64,000 nucleotides of DNA, taken from NCBI RefSeq assembly GCF_002250115.1, contig NZ_CP019985.1, positions 3,162,001 through 3,226,000 of the forward strand, read 5' to 3'. Below are positions 29,064-38,298 of this stretch, one piece after another; the stretch's first letter is position 1; the number at the start of each line of letters is the position of its first letter. Origin of the DNA: Shouchella clausii (GTDB lineage Bacteria > Bacillota > Bacilli > Bacillales > Bacillaceae_D). Below the pieces are notes generated by a model that was given only the letters and a program-made list of their open reading frames with translations, was not told the origin of the DNA and ran no database searches. The translations under genes were made by a program, and so were the position numbers.

Positions 29064-29513
29064 ATGAATAAAGGGCAACGCCATATTAAAATACGGGAAA
29101 TCATTACCAATTATGAAATTGAAACACAGGATGACTTAGTGGATCGGCTAAAAAGCGATGGCTACAACGTCACGCAAGCTACGGTTTCTCGTGATATCAA
29201 AGAACTTCATTTAGTAAAAGTACCGTTGCAAGACGGGCGCTACAAATATAGCCTGCCTGCAGATCAAAAATTCAACCCACAGCAAAAGCTGAAGCGGATT
29301 TTAACCGACAGTTTTATTAGTATTGATCGTACAGGCAACCTTGTCGTCATGAAGGCGATGCCAGGCAATGCGAATGCCATCGCTGTTCTAATTGATAATC
29401 TGGATTGGAATGAGTTAATGGGGACGATCTGCGGAGATGACACAATTTTAATTATTTGCCGTACCGAGCAAGATGGACAAGTTGTAACAGAACGGTTCTT
29501 GAATATGCTTTGA
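29064..29513 (+). CDS. ahrC: Arginine repressor
   Basis: 149 residues. N-terminal winged helix with the SR motif ([20 protein letters not shown]) and C-terminal arginine-binding hexamerization domain ([31 protein letters not shown]). It represses arginine synthesis and activates catabolism in response to arginine. The gene lies directly before recN, as in most Bacilli. Confidence 0.96.
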   Translation: MNKGQRHIKIREIITNYEIETQDDLVDRLKSDGYNVTQATVSRDIKELHLVKVPLQDGRYKYSLPADQKFNPQQKLKRILTDSFISIDRTGNLVVMKAMPGNANAIAVLIDNLDWNELMGTICGDDTILIICRTEQDGQVVTERFLNML

Positions 29514-29529
29514 GGAAGGTGGCGAGAGG

Positions 29530-31226
29530 ATGTTAATGGAACTGTCGATAAAAAATTTTGCCATTATCCGCTCTTTAACAGTCCCTTTTGAAAAAGGGTT
29601 GACCGTGTTGACTGGGGAGACGGGCGCAGGCAAGTCCATTATCATCGATGCAATCGCATTATTGTTAGGCGGGAGAGGGTCAGCCGAGTTTGTCCGTTTT
29701 GGCGAAAAACGGGCCGAAATTGAAGGCTTGTTTGCGATTGGCGAGAACCACCCTGCCCTAAAAAAACTCGACCCAATTGGCGTTGAATGCGAAGAAGGAA
29801 TGCTCATTCTCCGGCGTGATATTACAGACGCTGGAAAAAGCATTTGCCGGATAAATGGCAAGCTGACAACGATTGGCGTGTTGCGGGAAGTCGGGCAAAC
29901 ATTAATTGATATGCACGGCCAACATGAGCACCAGTCATTAATGCGGATAGAAGAACATGTTGAACTATTAGACAGTTTCGGCGGCGAGGCCTTAAAAAAA
30001 CGCGGGCTGAGTATACAAGGTTGTTTAATGAAGTCCAAAAAATGGCGGACCGGATCAACAGTTTAAATCAAAATTCGCAAGAAATGGCTAGGAAAGCCGA
30101 TTTATATGCGTATCAACTACAAGAAATCGAACAAGCGAAGCTAACGCCAGGAGAAGACGAGGAGTTGTTGGCCAAACGTCATAAACTGGCGAATAGTGAG
30201 AAGCTTTATGAGGCCTTGACCCGTAGTTATGAACATATGTACGGCGAGGAGCGAGGCCTTGATTACATGAGCGGCATGCTTTCCCACTTAGAGACCGCTG
30301 CCTCGATTGACAAGGAATTAGCGCCTTTATATGAACAAATGTCTTCGAGCTACTATATGCTTGAAGAAGGCACATATGCGATTCGCGAAGCGATTGAGGC
30401 GATTGATTTTGACCCGGAAACACTTGGGTTTATTGAAACGAGGCTTGCTGAAATCGACAAGTTGAAACGCAAATATGGTGATTCAGTTGAAACGATATTG
30501 GAATATGCCGCCACGATTGAAGAAGAGCTGGAAGCGATTGAACATAAGGATGACCGGTTAGCGAATTTAACCGAAAAACGCGACGCCCTTGTAGAAGACT
30601 TGCTACTTGAAGCGGAAGCATTGACTGATTTGCGCAAGGCGGCAGCAGCGGAATTGATGGAAGCGATTGAGAAACAGTTGCAAGACCTATATATGGAAAA
30701 AGCGCAATTTCAAGTAGCGATTGAGCCTTATACAAATAAAGGAGATCTCTCGAGTTTAAAACGGTTAGGCCAAGACCGCATCGAATTTATGATTTCGGCG
30801 AACCCAGGAGAACCGTTAAAACCTCTTGCGAAAGTCGCTTCTGGAGGGGAATTGTCGCGAATCATGCTGGCGCTAAAGTCCGTTTTCACCGCAAAAGAAG
30901 GAATCACCTCTGTCATCTTTGATGAAGTCGATACAGGCGTGAGCGGCAGAATCGCCCAGGCGATAGGTGAAAAAATCCAGCGAATATCAGCTGGTTCACA
31001 AGTGCTTTGTATTTCCCATTTACCACAAGTGGCGGCATTAGCGGACCATCATTTGTACATTTCCAAAACTGAAACAGACAACCGCGTGTTCACGAGCGTC
31101 AAGGTTTTAAATGAAAACGAAAAAGTGGACGAACTAGCACGGATGCTTTCTGGCGTCGAAGTGACAGATTTGACCAGGAAAAATGCCGAAGAATTGCTCG
31201 CGCTTGCACAAACAAAAAAAATGTAG
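29530..31226 (+). pseudogene. recN: DNA repair ATPase RecN, reading frame broken at an A7 run
   Basis: RecN is an SMC-like protein of about 565 residues acting at double-strand breaks. The N-terminal part (Walker A GETGAGKS, MHGQHEHQSL) runs in one frame to 30000, then reaches TAA at 30066; the rest (coiled coil, ASGGELSRIML signature, VIFDEVDTG) continues in the -1 frame, beginning TRAEYTRLFNEVQKMADR. The switch coincides with seven A's at 29994-30000, phased A AAA AAA in the first frame, which is a possible -1 slippery heptamer. Loss of one A, transcriptional slippage, programmed shift or a sequencing error are all possible. Both halves are otherwise well conserved. Confidence 0.85.
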
Positions 31227-31230
31227 AAAA

Positions 31231-31255
31231 GCTACCCATTTTGGGTGGCTTTTTT
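31231..31255 (+). terminator. recN terminator
   Basis: GCTACCC / GGGTGGC with loop ATTTT and a T6 run. Confidence 0.8.
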
Positions 31256-31347
31256 CTCTTTCGCACGGTTATAAATATGGCCGCAGGAGGCAACATTAAT
31301 AGTACAGCCAGCATGGAGGTGTGGGTTGGGAGCGAGGAGTGAAACGT

Positions 31348-32622
31348 TTGAGAAAAGAGGGTGTACGATATGTAATTGGCGTCTTGCTTTTTTTATGTGT
31401 GGTAGGGCTAGGTTTTTCACCACAAGTAAGGCAATTTGTCAATACGCCTGTTGACCTGACCATATTTGAAGGAAGCAATGCTGTTATTGAAATGGCCGAC
31501 GTAACTGCTAAAGGCCATGTTGTTATTAAGGAACGAGATAACCGCACTTATTTGCATGGCAAATCGCCTGGCAGCGAAGAAGTTCTTGTTAAAGCTGGCC
31601 CGTGGCCAGTTAAAGCGATTGACGTTTCTGTTTTACCGAGCATAAAAGTGATTCCTGGCGGTCAATCGATTGGCGTCAAATTGAATACGGAAGGCGTCTT
31701 AGTCGTTGGCCACCATTTGATTGAAACGGCAAAGGGACAAAAATCACCTGGGGAATTTGCTGGAATTGAAGTGGGTGACCGGATTACAAAGATCAATGGC
31801 ATCAAAATGCACTCAATGAATGAAGTGGCTAAGCTTGTTCAAGATGCAGGGGAAGCAAACAAGGAACTGACAATAGAAGTACTCCGCAATGAAAAACCAA
31901 TTAAAACCGTTCTAAAACCAGAAAGAGCTAAAGGCGACCATTTGTACCGTTTAGGCCTCTACATTCGTGACTCAGCGGCGGGTGTTGGGACAATGACCTT
32001 TTATGAACCACAAAGCATGAAATATGGGGCGCTGGGCCATGTGATTTCTGACGTCGACACCCGTAAGCCGATTTCGGTTCACGATGGGCAAATCATGCGC
32101 TCTTCTGTCACGTCGATTTCAAAAGGGCTCCATGGCGAACCTGGTGAAAAGTTGGCGAGCATTGCGAAAGACAAAGACATTCTTGGCTCCATTAGCAAAA
32201 ACAGTTCTTTTGGCGTATTTGGGCAACTGGATCAAAAAGCGAATATGAAAAATGGCTTGTATGACGAACCGATGGCGATTACCACGGCAGATGAAGTGAA
32301 AGAAGGGCCTGCCAAAATCCTAACCGTTCTCGAAGGTGAAGAAGTCGAACAGTTTGATGTTGAAATAGTCAGCAGCGTTGCTCAAAATGGGCCTGCCACA
32401 AAGGGAATGGTCATTAAAGTGACTGATAAAAAATTGTTGCAAGAGACAGGTGGCATTGTCCAAGGGATGAGCGGCAGCCCGATTATTCAAGATGGCAAAT
32501 TGATTGGCGCAGTGACGCATGTATTTGTCAATGACCCGACAAGCGGTTATGGCTGCCACATTGGTTGGATGCTGGAAGAAGCCGGCATTCATACAGGATT
32601 GCTTGAAGCTAAAGCGAGTTGA
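31348..32622 (+). CDS. spoIVB: SpoIVB signalling peptidase
   Basis: 424 residues from TTG 31348 (AGGAG eight bases upstream; GTG 31321 and GTG 31339 are in frame). This start gives nearly the B. subtilis length and puts the catalytic serine of GMSGSP at 377. Order: membrane anchor (about 7-25), PDZ domain (about 110-190, [16 protein letters not shown]), S55 peptidase domain with His in GALGHVISD and the serine. Secreted from the forespore, it cleaves SpoIVFA to trigger pro-sigma-K processing. Genes recN-spoIVB-spo0A keep the conserved order. Confidence 0.94.
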   Translation: MRKEGVRYVIGVLLFLCVVGLGFSPQVRQFVNTPVDLTIFEGSNAVIEMADVTAKGHVVIKERDNRTYLHGKSPGSEEVLVKAGPWPVKAIDVSVLPSIKVIPGGQSIGVKLNTEGVLVVGHHLIETAKGQKSPGEFAGIEVGDRITKINGIKMHSMNEVAKLVQDAGEANKELTIEVLRNEKPIKTVLKPERAKGDHLYRLGLYIRDSAAGVGTMTFYEPQSMKYGALGHVISDVDTRKPISVHDGQIMRSSVTSISKGLHGEPGEKLASIAKDKDILGSISKNSSFGVFGQLDQKANMKNGLYDEPMAITTADEVKEGPAKILTVLEGEEVEQFDVEIVSSVAQNGPATKGMVIKVTDKKLLQETGGIVQGMSGSPIIQDGKLIGAVTHVFVNDPTSGYGCHIGWMLEEAGIHTGLLEAKAS

Positions 32623-32710
32623 TCACTCGTTTTAGCTTCTTTTCGTGTAAAATCCTTTTATTCCTATTTTTTGTGCGCCATTCTTTGATACAATGGTACT
32701 GGACAATTTA

Positions 32711-32788
32711 TGTCGAACAAATGGGATTTTAGGAGAATACGGTCTATTTTAAATTATTTAAAGGATTGCAGCCATCCTTGTCGAATCG
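32711..32788 (+). promoter_or_regulatory. spo0A control region: two 0A boxes and a sigma-H promoter
   Basis: TGTCGAA occurs at 32711-32717 and TTGTCGAA at 32778-32785, both fitting the Spo0A box. AAAGGATTG (32760-32768) and GTCGAATCG (32780-32788), 11 bases apart, fit the sigma-H consensus RNAGGAWWW-N11/12-RNNGAATWW. The downstream 0A box overlaps the sigma-H -10. In B. subtilis the sporulation promoter of spo0A is sigma-H dependent with nearby 0A boxes. Confidence 0.75.
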
Positions 32789-32823
32789 ATTACATACACC
32801 AAAAGGAATTGGGGGAAAACGAG

Positions 32824-33615
32824 ATGAGCAACGTAACAGTCTGCATTGCAGATGATAACCGCGAATTAGTCCATTTATTGAGTGAATATGTAGGTGCTCA
32901 ACCAGATATGGAAGTAATCGGCACAGCCTTTAATGGGCAAGAATGTTTAACGGTTGTAGAAGAAAAAATGCCAGATGTGCTACTGCTTGACATCATTATG
33001 CCCCATTTGGATGGGCTTGCTGTGCTGGAACGTTTAAGTCAACGAGAGAAAAAGCCACAAATTATCATGTTGACTGCTTTTGGCCAGGAAGATGTAACGA
33101 AAAGAGCCGTCGATTTTGGCGCTTCCTATTATGTATTAAAACCATTTGATATGGATGCATTAATGGAGAAGATCAGAGAGATAGGCGGTAGCAAAAAAGC
33201 GAAGCGGACAAGAACATCCTCTTTGTCGTTTCATACTGCTCCTCGCCCTGAAGAAAGGCAAGTCAACTTGGATGCGAGCATTACAAGCATCATTCATGAA
33301 ATTGGTGTGCCAGCGCATATAAAAGGGTACATGTATTTGCGTGAAGCGATTACGATGGTTTATAAAGACATTGAACTTCTTGGCTCGATCACAAAAGTGC
33401 TTTATCCGGACATCGCTAAGAAATTCAACACGACAGCGAGCCGAGTCGAACGGGCCATCCGCCATGCGATTGAAGTCGCCTGGAGCAGAGGGAACATTGA
33501 CTCCATTTCAAATTTATTTGGCTATACAGTAAGCCAGTCAAAGGCCAAACCAACCAACTCTGAATTTATTGCAATGGTCGCTGACAAGCTACGGATAGAA
33601 CATAAGGTCAGCTGA
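32824..33615 (+). CDS. spo0A: Sporulation master regulator Spo0A
   Basis: 263 residues from ATG 32824 (RBS GGGGGAAAACGAG). Receiver domain with acidic pocket ADDN and phospho-acceptor D56 in [11 protein letters not shown] and K in MLTAFGQ and VLKPFD, then the unique Spo0A C-terminal DNA-binding domain ([21 protein letters not shown]..., [20 protein letters not shown]). Receives phosphate from Spo0B and controls entry to sporulation. Longer in-frame starts from 32710 lie in the promoter and are unlikely. Confidence 0.98.
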   Translation: MSNVTVCIADDNRELVHLLSEYVGAQPDMEVIGTAFNGQECLTVVEEKMPDVLLLDIIMPHLDGLAVLERLSQREKKPQIIMLTAFGQEDVTKRAVDFGASYYVLKPFDMDALMEKIREIGGSKKAKRTRTSSLSFHTAPRPEERQVNLDASITSIIHEIGVPAHIKGYMYLREAITMVYKDIELLGSITKVLYPDIAKKFNTTASRVERAIRHAIEVAWSRGNIDSISNLFGYTVSQSKAKPTNSEFIAMVADKLRIEHKVS

Positions 33616-33631
33616 AACTCGAATAGGCAAG

Positions 33632-33668
33632 AAACCAAGCGCTTAAGCCGAAGTGTCTTGGTTTTTTT
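33632..33668 (+). terminator. spo0A terminator
   Basis: AAACCAAG / CTTGGTTT with an inner CTT/AAG pairing and T7. Confidence 0.8.
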
Positions 33669-33716
33669 GCGTAAAAAGAACGAATGGGCCCATACTAAAG
33701 GAGAGGTGGTGGCTAT

Positions 33717-33867
33717 GGCACTTACAAAAAGGATGTCCTTTCCCCCGTTGTTAGAAAGGACAAATAGAAAAAACCCATTAAGTACACAGGCAGGACGAGC
33801 TAATTTGGGCAATCAATGGTTGTGTGCTAAAGACGTTCGTCCGTTAAAGCGTGGCGTTCCTAGATGA
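33717..33867 (+). CDS. Small basic hypothetical protein downstream of spo0A
   Basis: 49 residues from ATG 33717 with RBS AAGGAGAGG; rich in Arg/Lys with one Cys, no hydrophobic helix. Its stop overlaps the start of the next gene (ATGA), the best sign that it is real and coupled to that gene. I do not recognise it. Confidence 0.5.
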
Positions 33868-34622
33868 TTACATTGTTTTTATTATTGCCGCTCCTTTCCA
33901 TCGCCCTGAGTGTCGGTTTTGCCGATGCTGGATGGACATTATCAGACAGTAGTAGCAAAAGGAAAATGCCATTTAGCCTAGGGGCTTTTATCTTATACAG
34001 CTATGCTGCTTTATGCGGCCAACTAGCAGTGTCGGTGGCCTTTTTTTCTTATTTGCCGTTAGCGTACGCCACGCTTGTTTGGGCAATTGGTTTTTATTAT
34101 GATTGGCGCAGGAGCAACGATGTCACGAGAAGCGTTTTCGCTTGGAATGATCCACTGATTCTTATTGGGATTTTAGCTGCTATGTTGTTCGCTTGGCAGT
34201 TGACAAGCACGGTTAGCTTCTGGCATTGGCTTATCGCGATTGCGTTGTTGGTGATGCTACCTTACACCGGACAAAAGATCAACAAACATCCACTTTTCTT
34301 ATGGAAAGCCAGCTTCTGTTTTCTTGTTGTTGTCTTTTTCGTCATCGAGACGCCTCAATTCGCCGACGTACTATACGTTGTCACGGTGTTTTATATTGCT
34401 TTTGTATTGGAGGGAGAACGTGAAGCTTGTTTCGGTACAAGCGGGGCGTTGTTGCTCGGGAGCATGGCGGCGATTTGGGCCATATCTACCCATTCCTTGA
34501 CGCTGCAATTTGCTTGTTTAGGCGTATCCATGTTTTTGGCCTATATACCGTTGGCACGACCGTCTAGCGGAATAGGCGTTCTTCGCTGGATTGGCGAATT
34601 AGGAATAAGCAAGCATGAATAA
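33864..34622 (+). CDS. Polytopic membrane protein, possible degenerate GT4 (MraY/WecA-like) relative
   Basis: 252 residues with about nine hydrophobic segments. The pattern KRKMPFSLGAFILY near residue 35 and CFGTSGALLLGSMAAI near 190 recall the 'PxxGG' and 'GDxGSLxLG' blocks of polyprenyl-phosphate sugar-phosphate transferases, but the metal-binding aspartates of those blocks are missing (G-T-S-G instead of G-D-S/T-G). If homologous it is likely non-catalytic. No secretion signal or other domain is seen. Coupled to the 49-residue protein upstream. The similarity is a visual judgement only. Confidence 0.6.
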   Translation: MITLFLLLPLLSIALSVGFADAGWTLSDSSSKRKMPFSLGAFILYSYAALCGQLAVSVAFFSYLPLAYATLVWAIGFYYDWRRSNDVTRSVFAWNDPLILIGILAAMLFAWQLTSTVSFWHWLIAIALLVMLPYTGQKINKHPLFLWKASFCFLVVVFFVIETPQFADVLYVVTVFYIAFVLEGEREACFGTSGALLLGSMAAIWAISTHSLTLQFACLGVSMFLAYIPLARPSSGIGVLRWIGELGISKHE

Positions 34623-34652
34623 AAAGCATAACGAGCTCGCTATGCTTTTTTT
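34621..34652. terminator. Bidirectional terminator before yqzF
   Basis: AAAAGCATA / TATGCTTTT around ACGAGCTCGC, with A and T runs; it overlaps the yqzF 3' end. Confidence 0.75.
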
Positions 34653-34882
34653 CGCGTAAATGAACGAGTGACTTTTCCTCGTTTTTTATCACGGTGAAAA
34701 ATAAAACCGGCCAAAAACCACATCCCTAACGCAAAAAAGAGCAATCCTGCCAAAAATTGAACCCAAATGGCCGGATAAGGCTGTTGTTGAATAAAGAAAA
34801 AGGCGTCGCGCATTAGCTTGATTCCATAGCCTGCGCCGATAATCGGAATAAGCAATATGCATAAAGCGATCACTCTGCCCAT
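34640..34882 (-). CDS. yqzF: DUF2627 family membrane protein YqzF
   Basis: 80 residues with two membrane helices (about 4-22 and 38-62) and a basic tail ending TRKKA. The MRDAFF...IWVQFLAGLLFF block and position just upstream of bkdR match B. subtilis YqzF. Function unknown. Confidence 0.8.
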   Translation of the reverse strand: MGRVIALCILLIPIIGAGYGIKLMRDAFFFIQQQPYPAIWVQFLAGLLFFALGMWFLAGFIFHRDKKRGKVTRSFTRKKA

Positions 34883-35050
34883 GATATCCCAACTTTCAAA
34901 AAGTCGCTTTGTTTCTGAAGTATTCTTTCTCTATTGTAAAGGAGTTTGCCAAAAAAGTACATGTATTAGTTGCATCCTGGGCGTAATTGTACGATACTTA
35001 AAGAACTAATAGTAGCGTATATGACCAAGTCCTAATTTTGGGGTGATAGA

Positions 35051-37024
35051 GTGAACAGCGCAATTTTTGTAGGCTCTGGCAATGAATCAAAACAGTTACT
35101 AGCCGTGCTTTTGCAATTAGAATTGTTTACGTCAATCGCAGTAATATCAAAAGAGGCCCCGATTCAAGCGCTTGCCAAAAAGCATCGACTGCCTTGTTAC
35201 CCTGATGAACAAGAAGGGATACAACCAGCCGACGTTGCTATTAGCGATGATCCGCGCTGGGATTCATTCTGTGTAAAAAGATGGACGTTCCAAATGGCGT
35301 GGGAAAAAGTGCTGGAAGCAATCAAAGACGACTTGCTTATGAAAAAAGCGATTCATGCGATTCAAGACGGGATGATTGTTGTCAATCGCTTTGCCCAAGT
35401 TCAATTTATGAATGAAGCTGCCGCACATATGGCTGGTGTTGAACTTGCCAAAGCAATTGGCAAGCCGATTCAAACACTTTTGCCCTCGAGCGGCTTACCA
35501 CGGGTGATCGAAACACAACAACCGGAGTATAACCAATTGCATGAATTTGATAATGGCACAGTTATTGTCACGACCCGTGTGCCCCTTATTTTTGGCGGTG
35601 CGTGCAGCGGCGCAATTGCGGTCTTTAAAGATGTGACAGAAGCGACGCAATTGGCCGAACAAGTTACGGACTTGCGTAGTATTCAAACGATGCTCGAAGC
35701 AATCATAAATTCATCCAACGATGCGATTTCAGTCGTTGATGAGAACGGGACAGGCTTAATGGTCAATCCCGCTTATACGAAGCTGACCGGCCTTAACAGC
35801 GATCAAATAATCGGTCAGCCGGCAACAGCTGACATTTCTGAAGGGGAAAGCATCCATATGCAAGTGTTGCGGACGAAAAAACCTGTCCGTGGGGCACGGT
35901 TGAAACTAGGGCCCCATAAAAAAGATGTCATCGTGAATGTTGCCCCTGTAATTGTTGATGGCGAACTGAAAGGAAGCATCGGTGTCATCCATGATGTGTC
36001 TGAATTGAATCGCCTATCGTCCCAGCTACAGCATGCACAAAAACGGCTGGCAACATTAGAGGCGACCTATTCCTTTTCCGAAATTGTCGGCACTTCGAAA
36101 GAGATGGCATTTGCGATTGAACAAGCAAAGCGCGGCGCGAAAACGTCGTTTCCCATTTTGCTGTTAGGGGAAACAGGTACAGGGAAAGAATTGTTTGCCC
36201 ATGCGATACATAACGAAAGCGAACGGAAAGGGCAGCCATTTGTCCGCGTAAATTGTGCAGCATTGACTGAGACGCTGCTTGAGTCAGAGCTGTTTGGCTA
36301 TGAACAAGGTGCTTTCTCAGGAGCATTAAAATCTGGGAAAAAAGGGTTGTTTGAAGAAGCAGAGCATGGCAGCATTTTTTTAGACGAAATTGGAGAAATG
36401 TCTCCTAATACACAAGCAAAACTGCTGCGTGTTTTACAAGAACAGGAAATCGTTCGGGTTGGTGGCACAAAACCAATTCCTATCCATGTCCGGGTCATCG
36501 CTGCCACAAATGTCGATTTAGAGGGAGCGATTCGTGAAAAACGATTCCGAGAAGATTTGTATTACCGGCTTAATAAATTGCCAATCCGCATTCCGCCTTT
36601 GCGTGAGCGGCTAAGTGATTTGCCTGCGTTAATTGACCATCTCCTCAGAAAGTTAAATTTAGATTATGGCCATAACATCCAGTCGATTTCAAAACTTGTT
36701 CTTTCCCGTTTCGAAGGGTATTATTGGCCGGGGAATGTTCGCGAACTTGAAAACGTCCTTGCCCGTTCGATGATTTATATGGATCTCGGCGCGACAGAAT
36801 TAACGGACGTCTCGCTGCCCCAGGAATTTGGCCAGTCAGGTAAAAGGGAAGTTAGCCATGCTGCTGCCCCAAAACAACTTCAGGCGTTTTTAGCTGAAAA
36901 AGAAAAGGAACATTTGCGACAAACGCTTGCTGAAGTAGATGGTGTAAAGACAGAAGCGGCGAAATTACTTGGGATCTCCATTCGCTCGCTCTATTACAAG
37001 CTTGAAAAATACAACCTCGCATAA
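35051..37024 (+). CDS. bkdR: Sigma-54-dependent activator of branched-chain amino acid catabolism BkdR
   Basis: 657 residues from GTG (RBS GGGGTGATAG). Order: N-terminal sensory region (1-95), two PAS domains (about 100-210 and 215-325), AAA+ domain with Walker A GETGTGKE, GAFSGA (the sigma-54 contact loop, Thr replaced by Ser relative to GAFTGA), GSIFLDEIGEM and a Fis-type helix-turn-helix (KTEAAKLLGISIRSLYYKLEKY). In B. subtilis BkdR activates the bkd operon in response to isoleucine/valine or their metabolites. Tandem binding-site repeats and a -24/-12 promoter follow directly. Confidence 0.93.
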   Translation: MNSAIFVGSGNESKQLLAVLLQLELFTSIAVISKEAPIQALAKKHRLPCYPDEQEGIQPADVAISDDPRWDSFCVKRWTFQMAWEKVLEAIKDDLLMKKAIHAIQDGMIVVNRFAQVQFMNEAAAHMAGVELAKAIGKPIQTLLPSSGLPRVIETQQPEYNQLHEFDNGTVIVTTRVPLIFGGACSGAIAVFKDVTEATQLAEQVTDLRSIQTMLEAIINSSNDAISVVDENGTGLMVNPAYTKLTGLNSDQIIGQPATADISEGESIHMQVLRTKKPVRGARLKLGPHKKDVIVNVAPVIVDGELKGSIGVIHDVSELNRLSSQLQHAQKRLATLEATYSFSEIVGTSKEMAFAIEQAKRGAKTSFPILLLGETGTGKELFAHAIHNESERKGQPFVRVNCAALTETLLESELFGYEQGAFSGALKSGKKGLFEEAEHGSIFLDEIGEMSPNTQAKLLRVLQEQEIVRVGGTKPIPIHVRVIAATNVDLEGAIREKRFREDLYYRLNKLPIRIPPLRERLSDLPALIDHLLRKLNLDYGHNIQSISKLVLSRFEGYYWPGNVRELENVLARSMIYMDLGATELTDVSLPQEFGQSGKREVSHAAAPKQLQAFLAEKEKEHLRQTLAEVDGVKTEAAKLLGISIRSLYYKLEKYNLA

Positions 37025-37028
37025 TTTT

Positions 37029-37063
37029 GCCTGCAAAAATATGCACGCCTGCAAAAACATGCA
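37029..37063 (+). promoter_or_regulatory. Tandem upstream activating sites for BkdR
   Basis: GCCTGCAAAAATATGCA and GCCTGCAAAAACATGCA are repeated with an 18-base period, about 45-75 bases before the -24/-12 promoter. Each contains a near-palindrome TGCAAAAAnATGCA. Placement is right for an enhancer-type activator; assignment to BkdR is inference from context. Confidence 0.7.
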
Positions 37064-37069
37064 GGAAAT

Positions 37070-37092
37070 AACAGCCAATGTCAGCTGTTTTT
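37070..37092 (+). terminator. Short bkdR terminator
   Basis: AACAGC / GCTGTT with a T run lies between the activator sites and the sigma-54 promoter. Confidence 0.5.
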
Positions 37093-37104
37093 ATGCCTAA
37101 AAGA

Positions 37105-37122
37105 TTGGCATATCTTTTGCAT
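37105..37122 (+). promoter_or_regulatory. Sigma-54 (-24/-12) promoter of the bkd operon
   Basis: TTGGCATATCTTTTGCAT keeps the TGGCA and TTGCA blocks at exact spacing (GG at -24, GC at -12). It lies 60 bases before bcd, downstream of an activator gene of the sigma-54 class. Confidence 0.88.
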
Positions 37123-37181
37123 GTTTGTTTAAGGAACAAGCGGCAATAGAGCCATAGCTTGAGTTAAGGGGGACCAACAAC

Positions 37182-38279
37182 ATGGAATTATTTGCAAAGA
37201 TGGTAGAGCGCGATTACGAACAAGTAGTCGTGTGCCAAGATAAAACATCAGGATTAAAAGCAATTATTGCGATTCATGACACCACACTTGGGCCTGCGTT
37301 AGGGGGAACAAGAATGTGGAAGTACGACACGGAAGAGGAAGCGATTGAAGATGTGCTCCGTCTGGCTAGAGGGATGACATATAAAAACGCCGCAGCTGGT
37401 CTGAATTTGGGTGGAGGAAAGGCCGTTATTATTGGCGATCCACGCTCAAATAAAAATGAGGAAATGTTCCGGGCGTTTGGCCGCTATATCCAAGGGCTTA
37501 ATGGCCGTTACATTACGGCTGAGGATGTGGGCACGACCGTTGAAGATATGGATATGATCCATCAGGAAACAGACTATGTGACCGGGATTTCGCCAGCATT
37601 TGGCGCTTCGGGCAATCCTTCTCCAGTGACTGCTTATGGCGTTTATGTAGGGATGAAAGCAGCGGCGAAAGAAGGGTTTGGTTCTGAGGACTTAGCTGGG
37701 AAAACGATAGCAGTCCAAGGAGTAGGCAATGTTGCTTACAATCTTTGCAAATACCTCCATAAAGATGGAGCTGAGCTGATTGTAACCGATATTCATAAAC
37801 CGTCTGTAGAGAGGGCTGTTGCCGATTTTGGCGCTACTGCCGTTGATCCAACTGAGATTTACAGCATCAAATGCGATATTTTCGCGCCATGCGCCCTTGG
37901 AGGCGTCATTAACGATGATTCCCTTGCCAAGCTGAAGGCATCGGTCATTGCTGGTGCTGCTAACAACCAGCTTAAAGAAGAAAAGCATGGTGTTCGCTTG
38001 CAAGAAATGGGGATCGTATATGCTCCTGATTACGTTATTAATGCAGGCGGCGTCATTAATGTAGCAGATGAGTTAAACGGGTATAACCGTGACCGGGCAT
38101 TTAAAAAAGTTGAGGGCATTTATGATAACGTCGCCCGTGTGTTTGAAATTGCCAAGGAAGAAAATATCCCTACGTTTCAAGCGGCTGACCGTATGGCCGA
38201 GCAGCGGATCGAGCGGGTCCGTTATGCAAGAGGGACGTTTTTGCAAAATGAGCATCACATCCTTTCGAGGAAAAAGTAA
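37182..38279 (+). CDS. bcd: Leucine (branched-chain amino acid) dehydrogenase
   Basis: 365 residues of the Glu/Leu/Phe/Val dehydrogenase family. Catalytic lysines lie in [14 protein letters not shown] and [20 protein letters not shown]; the NAD site is [17 protein letters not shown]. It oxidatively deaminates Leu, Ile and Val to the keto acids oxidised by the following gene products. RBS AAGGGGGACC. First gene of the sigma-54 operon; ptb, which precedes it in B. subtilis, is absent. Confidence 0.95.
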   Translation: MELFAKMVERDYEQVVVCQDKTSGLKAIIAIHDTTLGPALGGTRMWKYDTEEEAIEDVLRLARGMTYKNAAAGLNLGGGKAVIIGDPRSNKNEEMFRAFGRYIQGLNGRYITAEDVGTTVEDMDMIHQETDYVTGISPAFGASGNPSPVTAYGVYVGMKAAAKEGFGSEDLAGKTIAVQGVGNVAYNLCKYLHKDGAELIVTDIHKPSVERAVADFGATAVDPTEIYSIKCDIFAPCALGGVINDDSLAKLKASVIAGAANNQLKEEKHGVRLQEMGIVYAPDYVINAGGVINVADELNGYNRDRAFKKVEGIYDNVARVFEIAKEENIPTFQAADRMAEQRIERVRYARGTFLQNEHHILSRKK

Positions 38280-38298
38280 GCAGGAAGAGGTGGGCTAA

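Noticed and set aside
30021-31226. The second recN frame as an independent gene
   Set aside because: Its putative start lies inside conserved RecN sequence and continues the same protein; better explained by one frameshifted gene.
32710-32823. A longer N-terminus for Spo0A
   Set aside because: It would run through 0A boxes and the sigma-H promoter, and ATG 32824 gives D56 as the phospho-acceptor, as in B. subtilis.
35051-37024. GAFSGA in BkdR as a loss-of-function of sigma-54 contact
   Set aside because: Thr to Ser in this loop is conservative and a good -24/-12 promoter follows, so the activator is probably functional.
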